NCBI RefSeq assembly: GCF_026745355.1
Contig: NC_079208.1
Location: 21,520,955 to 21,584,954 of the forward strand
Direction: 5' to 3'
DNA from: Beta vulgaris subsp. vulgaris
Lineage: Eukaryota > Streptophyta > Magnoliopsida > Caryophyllales > Amaranthaceae
DNA: 64,000 nucleotides
The notes under the pieces are model-generated. The model ran no database searches, had not been told where the DNA came from, and saw only the letters and a program-made list of their open reading frames with translations. Shown here in pieces: positions 55,906-64,000 of the stretch (position 1 is the first letter of the stretch; each line of letters begins with the position of its first letter). The translations under genes and the position numbers were made by a program.

Positions 55906-58900
55906 AATGCCTTTATATGTTGTATTTATAGTTATATATAAGTCCTAAAATTTGGCTAAATACAAAAAACAAAATACATGGAACATGAAATCGGACTAGA
56001 ATGACCTTTCCTTACCCAAAATGGGTTTCATCTTCCCAAAATGGGTTTTTAAGTATATGAATGTCTTTTAGTTGCCTCTATTGGTTCTATATGTTGTTAT
56101 TAGATTAAATATGTCCTATCATATTGCTAAATGCATGAAACTTAGTACATGGAAAATGAAAAGCAAAATTCACCCCGAATTAGCTTTCATTTACTTTAAA
56201 ATGGGTTGCAAAGCATATGAAGTCATTTTTCTTGACCCCAATGGTTTTACATGTTGTAGGTATAGTTATATAAGTCCTAACATGTGGCTAAATACAAAAA
56301 AAAGTACATGGAACATGGAAAGCAAAAATCGGACCGGAATGACCTTTACTTACCCAAAATGGGTCTCTAAGTATATGAATGGATTTTGGTTGACACAAAT
56401 ACTTGTATATGTTGTTATTAGAGCTAAATATGTCCTAAGATATTGCTAAATACGTGAAATTAAGTACATGGAACATAAAACCAAAAATCGGCCCGAATTA
56501 GCTTTCATTTAACCAAAATGGGTTTCTAAGCATGTGAAGTGACTTTTCTTGACTCGTCTGGTTTTATATGTTGTATTTATAGTTATATATAAGTCCTAAA
56601 ATTTGGCTAAATACAAAAAACAAAGTACATGGAACATGAAAAGCAAAATCCGGACTGGAATGACCTTCCCTTACCCAAAATGGGTTTCATCTTCCCAAAA
56701 TGGGTTTTCAAGTATATGAATGTCTTTTAGTTGCCTCTAATGGTTGTATATGTTGTTATTAGAGATAAATATGTCCTACCATATTGCTAAATGCGTGAAA
56801 ATAAGTACATGGAACATGGAAGCAAAAATCGGCCAAATTAGCTTTCATTTACCCAAAATGGGCTTCAAAGCATGTGAAGTGACTTTTCTCGACTCTAATT
56901 GTTTTATATGTTGTTTTTATAGTTATATATGTCCTAAAATGTGCCTAAATACAAAAAACAAAGTACATGGAACATGAAAAGCAATAATCGGCCCGAAATG
57001 ACCTTCAACTTACCGAAAATGGGTTTCATCTTCTCAAAATGGGTTTTTAAGTATACGAATGGCATTTAGTTGACTCTAATGGTTTTATATATTGTTATTG
57101 GAGATAAATAAGTCCTAACACATTGCTAAATACGTGAAATTAAGTACATGGAACATAAAAAGCAAAAATGGGCCCGAATTGGCTTTCATTTATCCAAAAT
57201 GGGTTTCAAAGCATGTGAAGTGACTTTTCTGGACTCTAGTGGTTTAATATGTTTTATTTATAGTTATATAACTCCTAAAATGTGGCTAAATACAAAAAAA
57301 TAGTATATGCAACATGAAAAGCAAAAATCGGCCCGGAATGACCTCAACGTACCCAAAATTGCTTTCATCTTTCCAAAATGGGTTTTTAAGTATATGAACG
57401 GCTTGTAGTTGAGTCTAATGGTTTTATATGTTTTTATTAGATCTAAATATGTCCTAAGATATTTCTAAATGCGTGAAACTAAGTACACGGAACATGAAAA
57501 GCAAAACTCGTCCTAAATTAGCTTTCATTTACCCAAAATAAGTTTTAAAGCATGTGAAGTGACTTTTCTTGACTCTAATGGTTTTATATGTTGTATTCAT
57601 AGTTATATAAGTCCTAACATGTGGCCAAATACAAAAAAAAAATACATGGAACCTGAAAAGGAAGAATTGGCCCGGAATGACCTTTAATTACCCAAAATGG
57701 CTTTCATCTTCCCAAAATGGGTTTTTAAGTATATAAACGGCTTGTAGTTGACTCTAATGGTTTTATATGTTGTTATTAGAGCTAAATATGTCCTAATATA
57801 TTGCTAAATGCGTGAAGCGAAATACATGGAACATGAAAAGCAAACTTTGGCCCGAATTAGCTTTCGTTTACCTAAAATGGGTTTCAAAGCATGTGAAGTG
57901 ACTTTTCTTGATTCTTATGGTTTTATATGTTTTAGTTATAGTCGTATAACTCCTAAAAAGTGGCCAAAAACAAAAAAAAGTATATTGAACATGAAAGAAA
58001 GAAAATTGGCCTGAAATGACCTTTACTTAACCAAAATGGGTTTCTAAGTATATGAATCTATTTTCGTTGACTCGAATGCTTGTATATGTTGTTATTAGAG
58101 CTAAATATGTCCTAAAATATTGCTGAATATGTGAAATTAAGTACATGGAACATTAAACCAAAAATCGGCTCGAATTGGCTTTCATTTACCCAAAATGGGT
58201 TTCAAAGCATGTGAAGTGACTTTTCTTGACTCTTCTGGTTTATATGTTGTATTTATATTATATATAAGTCCTAACATGTGGCTAAATACAAAAAACAAAG
58301 TACATGGAACATAAAAAGCAAAAATAGGGGCGGAATGACTTTTCCTTACCCAAAATGGGTTTCATCTTCCCAAAATGGGTTTTTAAGTATATGAATGGCT
58401 TTTAGTTCACTCTAATGGTTTTATATGTTGTTATTAGAGATAAATATGTCCTTACATGTTGCTAAATGCGTTAAACTAAGTAAATGGAACATGAAAAGAA
58501 AAAACGACCCAATTGGATTTCATTTACCCAAACTGGGTTTCAAAGCATGTGAATTGACTTTTCTTGACTCTAATGGTCTTATATGTTGTTATTATAGCTA
58601 TATATATACTAATATGTGGCTAAATACAAAAAACAAAGTACATGCAACATGAAAAGCAAAAATCGGCCCGAAATGACCTTTAATTATCCAAAATGGGTTT
58701 CATCTTCCCAAAATGGGTTTTTAAGTATATGAACGGCTTGTAGTTGACTCTAATGGTTTTATATGTTGTTATTAGAGCTAAATATGGCTTAATATATTTC
58801 TAAATGCGTGAAACTAAGCACACTGAACATGAAAAGCAAAATTCGGCCCGAATTAGCTTTCATTTACCCAAAATGGGTTTCCAAGCATGTGAAGTGACTT

Positions 58901-61900
58901 TTCTTGACTCTTATGATTTGATATGTTTTATTTATAGTTAAATAAATCCTAACATGTGGCTAAATACAAAAAAATAGTACATGGAACATGAAAAGCAAAA
59001 ATCGGCTCCAAAATTGGTTTCATCTTCCCAAAATGGATTTTTAAGTATATGAACGGCTTGTAGTTGACTCTAATGGTTTTATATGTTGTTATTAGAGCTA
59101 AATATGTCCTAAGATATTACTAAATGCGTGAAACTAAGTACATGGAACATGAAAAGCAACACTCGACGTGAATTAGCTTTCGTTTACCCAAAATAGGTTT
59201 TAAAGCATGTGAAGTGATTTTTATTGACTCTAATGGTTTTATATGTTGTATTCATAGTTATATAAGTCCTAACATGTGGCCAAATACAAAAAAAAGTACA
59301 TGGAACCTGAAAAGAAAAATCGGCCCGGAATGACCTTTAATTACCCAAAATGGGTTTTTCAGTATATAAACGGCTTGTAGTTCACTCTAATTGTTTTATA
59401 TGTTGTTATTAGAGCTAAATATGTCGTAATATATTGGTAAATGCGTGAAACTAAATACATGGACCATGAAAAAAAAGGGCCCGGTTTGACCTTTCCTTAC
59501 CCAAAAGGGGTTTCATTTTCCCAAAATGGGTTTTTAAGTATATGAATGGCTTTTAGTTGACTCTAAAGGTTGTTATTAGAGCTAAATATGATCTATCATG
59601 TTGTGGAATGCGTGAAACTAAGTACATGGAACATGAAAACCAAAAATCGGCCCAATTTTCTTTCATTTACCCAAAATGGGTTTCAAAGCATGTGAAGTGA
59701 CTTTTCTTGACTCTAATGGTTTTATATGTTTTTTTGTAGTTATATATGTCCTAACATGTGGCTAAATACAAAAAAAAGTACATGGAACATGAAAATCTAG
59801 ACTCGGGCAAAAATGACCTTTAACTTGCCCAAAATGGGTTTCATCTTCCCAAATTAGGTTTTAATTATATGATTGGCTTTTTAGTTGACTCTAATTGTTT
59901 TATATGCTGTTATTAGAGCTATATGTGTCCTAACATGTTGTTAAATGCGTTAAACTAAGTACATGAAAAAAGAAAAGCAAAAATCGACCTGAATTGGCTT
60001 TCATTTACCCAAAATGGGTTTCAAATTATGTCATGTGACTTTTCTTGACTCTAATGGTTTTATATGTTGATTTGATTGTTATATATGTCCTAACATGTAG
60101 CTAAATACAAAAAACAAAGTACATGGAACATGAAAATAAAAAATCGGCCCGGAATGACCTTTACTTACCCAAAATGGGTTTCATCTTCCCAAAATGGGTT
60201 TTTAAGTATATGAATGGATTTTAGTTGACTCTAATGGTTGTATATGTTGTTATTAGAGCTAAATATATCCTAACATGTTGCTAAATGCGTGAAACTAAGT
60301 ACATGGAACATGAAAAGCAAAATTCGGCCCGAATTACCTTCCATTTACCCAAAGTGGGTTTCAAAGCATGTGAATTGACTTTTCTTGACTCTAATGGTTT
60401 AATATGTTGTAGTTATAGTTATATAAGTCCTAAAATGAGGCCAAATACAAAAAACAAAGTACATGGAACATGAAAAGCAAAATTCGGCCCGAAATGACCT
60501 TTACTTACCCAAAATGGGTTTCATCTTCCCAAAATGGGCTCTTAAGTATATGACCGGCTTGTAGTTGACTCTAATGGATGTATATGTTGTTATTAGAGCT
60601 AAATATGTCCTAAAATGTTGCTAAATGCAAGAAACTAAGTACATGGAACATGAAAAGCAAAATTCTGCCTGAATTAGCTTTCATTTACCGAAAATGGGTT
60701 GCGAAGCATATGAGGTCATTTTTCTCGACTCTAATGGCTTTATATGTTGTAGTTATAGTTGTATAAGTCCTAACATGTAGCTAAATACAAAAAAAGTATA
60801 TGGAACATGAAAAAAAGAAAATCGGCCCGAAATGACCTTTACTTAACTAAAATGGGTTTCTAAGTATATGAATCTATTTTGGTTGACTCGAATGCTTGTA
60901 TATGTTGTTATTAGAGCTAAATATGTCCTAACATATTGCTGAATACGTGAAATTAAGTACCTGGAAGATAAAACCAAAAATCGACTGGAATTGGCTTTCA
61001 TTTACCCAAAATGGGTTTCAAAGCATGTGAAGTGACTTTTCTTGACTCTTCTGGTTTTATATGTTGTATGTATAATTATATATAAGTCCTAACATGCGAC
61101 TAAATACAAAAAACAAAGTACATGGAACATGAAAAGCAAAAATCGGGCCGGAATGACCTTTCCCTACCCAAAATGGGTTTCATCTTCCCAAAATAGATTT
61201 TTATATATATGAATGGCTTTTAGTTCACCCTAATGGTTTTATATGTTTTTATTAGAGCTAAATATGTCCTAACATGTTGCTAAATGCGTTAAACTAAGTA
61301 CATGGAACTTGAAAAGAAAAAATCGACCCAATTGGCTTTCATTTACCCAAACTGGGTTTCAAAGCATGTGAATTGACTTTTCTTGACTCTAATGGTTTTA
61401 TATGTTGTTATTATAGCTATATATGTACTAACATGTGGCTATATACAAAAAACAAAGTACATGCAACATAAAAAGCAAAAATCGGCCCGGAATGACCTTT
61501 AATTACCCAAAATGGGTTTCATCTTCCCAAAATGGGTTTTTAAGTATATGAACGGCTTATAGTTGACTCTAATGGTTTTATATGTTGTTATTGGAGCTAA
61601 ATATGTCTTAATATATTGCTAAATGCGTGAAACTAAGCAAAGGGAACATGAAAAGCAAAATTCGGCCCGAATTAGCTTTCATTTACCCAAAATGGGTTTC
61701 AAAGCATGTGAAGTGACTTTTCTTGACTCTTATGATTTGATATGTTTTATTTATAGTTATATAACTCCTAACATGTGGCTAAATACAAAAAACATAGTAC
61801 ATGGAACATGAAAAGCAAAAATCGGCCCGGAATGACCTTTACTTACCCAAAATTGGTTTCATCTTCCCAAAATGGGTTTTTAAATATATGATCGGCTTGT

Positions 61901-64000
61901 AGTTGACTCTAATGGTTATATATATTTTTATTAGAGCTAAATAAGATAGTGCTAAATGCGTGAAATTAAGTACACGGAACATGAAAAGCAAAACTCGGCC
62001 TGAGTTAGCTTTCATTTACCCAAAATAGGTTTTAAAGCATGTGAAGTGACTTTTCTTGACTTTAATGGTTTTATATGTTGTATTTATAGTTATATAAGTC
62101 ATAACATGTGGCTAAATACAAAAAACAAATTACATGGAACATGAAAAGCAAAAATCGGCCCGGAATGACCTTTACTTACCCAAAATGGGTTTCATCTTCC
62201 CAAAATGGGTTTTTAAGTATATGAATGGCTTTTAGTTGACTCTAATTGTTGTATATACTGTTATTAGAGATAAATATATCCTAACATGTTGCTAAATGCG
62301 TGAAACTAAGTACATGGAACATGAAAAGCAAAATTCGGCCCGAATTAGCTTTCATTTACCCAAAATGGGTTTCAAAGCATGTGAAGTGACTTTTCTTGAC
62401 TCTAATGTTTTTATATGTTGTAGTTATAGTTATATAAGTCCTAAAATGACGCCAAATACAAAAAATCAAAGTACATGGAACATGAAAAGCAAAAAACGGC
62501 CTGGAATGACCTTTACTTACCCAAAATGGGTTTCATCTTCCCAAAATGGGTTCTTAAGTATATGAACTGCTTGTAGTTGACTCTAATGGCTCTATATATT
62601 GTTATTAGAGCTAAATATATCCTACAATGTTGCTAAATGCATGAAACTAAGTACATGGAACATGTAAAGCAAAATTTAGCCTGAATTAGCTTTCAGTTAC
62701 CGAAAATGGGTTCCAAATCATATGCAGTCATTTTTCTTGTTTCTAATAGTTATATATGTCCTAAAATGTGGCTAAATACAAAAAAAAAAAAATACATGGA
62801 ACATGATAACCAAAAAGAGGCCCGGAATGACCTTTACTTACCCAAAATGGTTTTTAACTATACGAATGGATTTTGGTTGAGTCAACTGCTTGTATATGTC
62901 GTTATTAGAGCTAAATATGTCCTCACTTATTCCTAAATACGTGAAATTAGGTACATGGAACATAAAACCAAAAATCAACCCGAATTGGCTTTCATTTACC
63001 CAAAATGGGTTTCAAAGCATGTGAAGTGACTTTTTTTGACTCTTCTTGTTTTATATGTTTTATTTATAGTTATATATAAGTCCAAACATGTGGCTAATTA
63101 CAAAAAACAAAGTACATGGAACATGAAAAGCATAAATCGGCCCGGAATGACCTTTAATTACCCAAAATGGGTTTTTAAGTATATGAACGGCTTGTAGTTG
63201 ACTCTAATGGTTTTATATGTTGTTATCAGAGATAAATATGTATTAATATATTGCTAAATGCGTGAAACTAAGGACATGGAATATGAAAAGCGAAATTCGG
63301 CGCGAATTAGCTTTCATTTACCCAAAATGGGTTTCAAAGCATGTGAAGTGACTTTTCTGGACTCTAATAGTTTAATATGTTGAAGTTATATAAGTCCTAA
63401 CATGTGGCTAAATACAAAAAACAAAGTACATGGAACCTGAAAAGCAAAATTCGGGAAAGAATGACCTATACTTACAAAAAATGGGTTTCATCTTCCCAAA
63501 ATGGGTTTTTAACTATATGAATGGCTTTTAGTTCACTTTAATGGTTTTATGTGTTGTTATTAGAGCTAAATATGTCCTAACATGTTGCTATATGCGTTAA
63601 ACTAAGTACATGGAACAGGAAAAGAAAAAAAATCGGCCCAATTGGCTTTCATTTACCCAAAATGGGTTTGAAAGCATGTGAACTGATTTTTCTTGACTCT
63701 TGTGGGTTTATACATTTTAGTTATAGTCATTTAACTCCTATCATGTGGCTAAATGCAAAAAACAAAGAACATGTAACATGAAAAGCAAAAATCTGCCCGG
63801 AATGACCTTTAATTACCCAAAATGGGTTTTATCTTCCCAAAATGGGTTTTAAGTATATGAACAGGTTGTAATTTGACTCTAATGGTTTTATATGTTGTTA
63901 TTAGAGCTAAATATTTCTTAATATATTTCTAAAATCGTGAAACTAAGTACATGAAACATGAAAAGCAAAATTCGGCCCAGAATGACCTTTAATTACCCAA
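55906..64000. repeat. Satellite array, alternating ~160/~180-bp monomers (~340-bp dimer)
   Basis: About 24 dimers run to the window end. Monomer A contains TTGTATTTATAGTTATATAAG and ends ...CGGCCCGGAATGACC. It is followed by the doubled ACCCAAAATGGGTTTCATC / TTCCCAAAATGGGTTTTT. Monomer B contains TTGTTATTAGAGCTAAATATG and ends ...CCCGAATTAGCTTTCATTTA, followed by one ACCCAAAATGGGTTTCAAAG. Both share TACATGGAACATGAAAAGC. Landmark spacings such as 55911, 56084, 56246, 56407, 56563, 56747, 56906 and 57085 show the alternation. Some dimers lack the doubled ACCCAAAATGGGT block (for example near 59345). The 60-90-codon ORFs in the array are by-products. Monomer size fits a plant centromeric or heterochromatic satellite. 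Confidence 0.95.

Noticed and set aside
55906..63000. Many 60-125-codon ORFs (for example 56072-56449, 57808-58014, 62296-62565) with similar peptides
   Set aside because: They are the satellite monomers read in one frame; all share the same words and period and none has a start, codon bias or family match.

Overview
The window is plant nuclear DNA, probably from a eudicot and probably heterochromatic. It holds nested LTR retrotransposons, solo LTRs, a CACTA transposon, MITEs, a ~0.7-kb tandem array and a long satellite array. The only host gene I recognise is a histone H2A.X-like gene, whose second exon looks damaged. I cannot name the species.

Layout. 1-12138: a chromodomain-type Ty3/gypsy element (Tekay-like) with 2.66-kb LTRs. 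A second copy of its pol tail lies directly in front of the left LTR, so elements are chained through shared LTRs. 12139-12865: the 5' end of a Tat-lineage gypsy element, minus strand. 12866-20465: related long LTRs in both orientations, including a solo LTR at 16369-18481 with target duplication GTAAA, plus a Ty1/copia integrase fragment. 20466-25424: a ~700-bp tandem array in which two neighbouring units carry the same hAT-type MITE at the same site. 25425-29057: a palindromic element and a truncated CACTA transposon.

29058-49261: a minus-strand SIRE/Maximus-type copia element with an envelope-like ORF. Its LTR was split by a 5.5-kb solo LTR (29396-34926, target duplication GTTAC). Its 3' region was split by a complete Tat-lineage element (35635-44526, target duplication ATTGG). 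The Tat element carries an antisense coiled-coil gene with a clear 80-bp intron, and this gene lies between two blocks of a 59-bp minisatellite.

49262-55905: a MITE, the H2A.X-like gene, a decayed gypsy remnant, an LTR-like segment rich in GCGGTTA motifs, and an unrecognised ORF region. 55906-64000 (running off the end): a satellite of alternating ~160 and ~180-bp monomers forming ~340-bp dimers.

Relative ages follow from the nesting. The SIRE element is older than both the solo LTR and the Tat element inside it. The two Tat LTRs differ at only about seven positions by eye, so that insertion is young. Tat gag is broken by in-frame stops, while the gypsy pol at 5-9.4 kb is broken mainly by frame changes. 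This points either to different decay modes or to uneven consensus quality near the start of the window.
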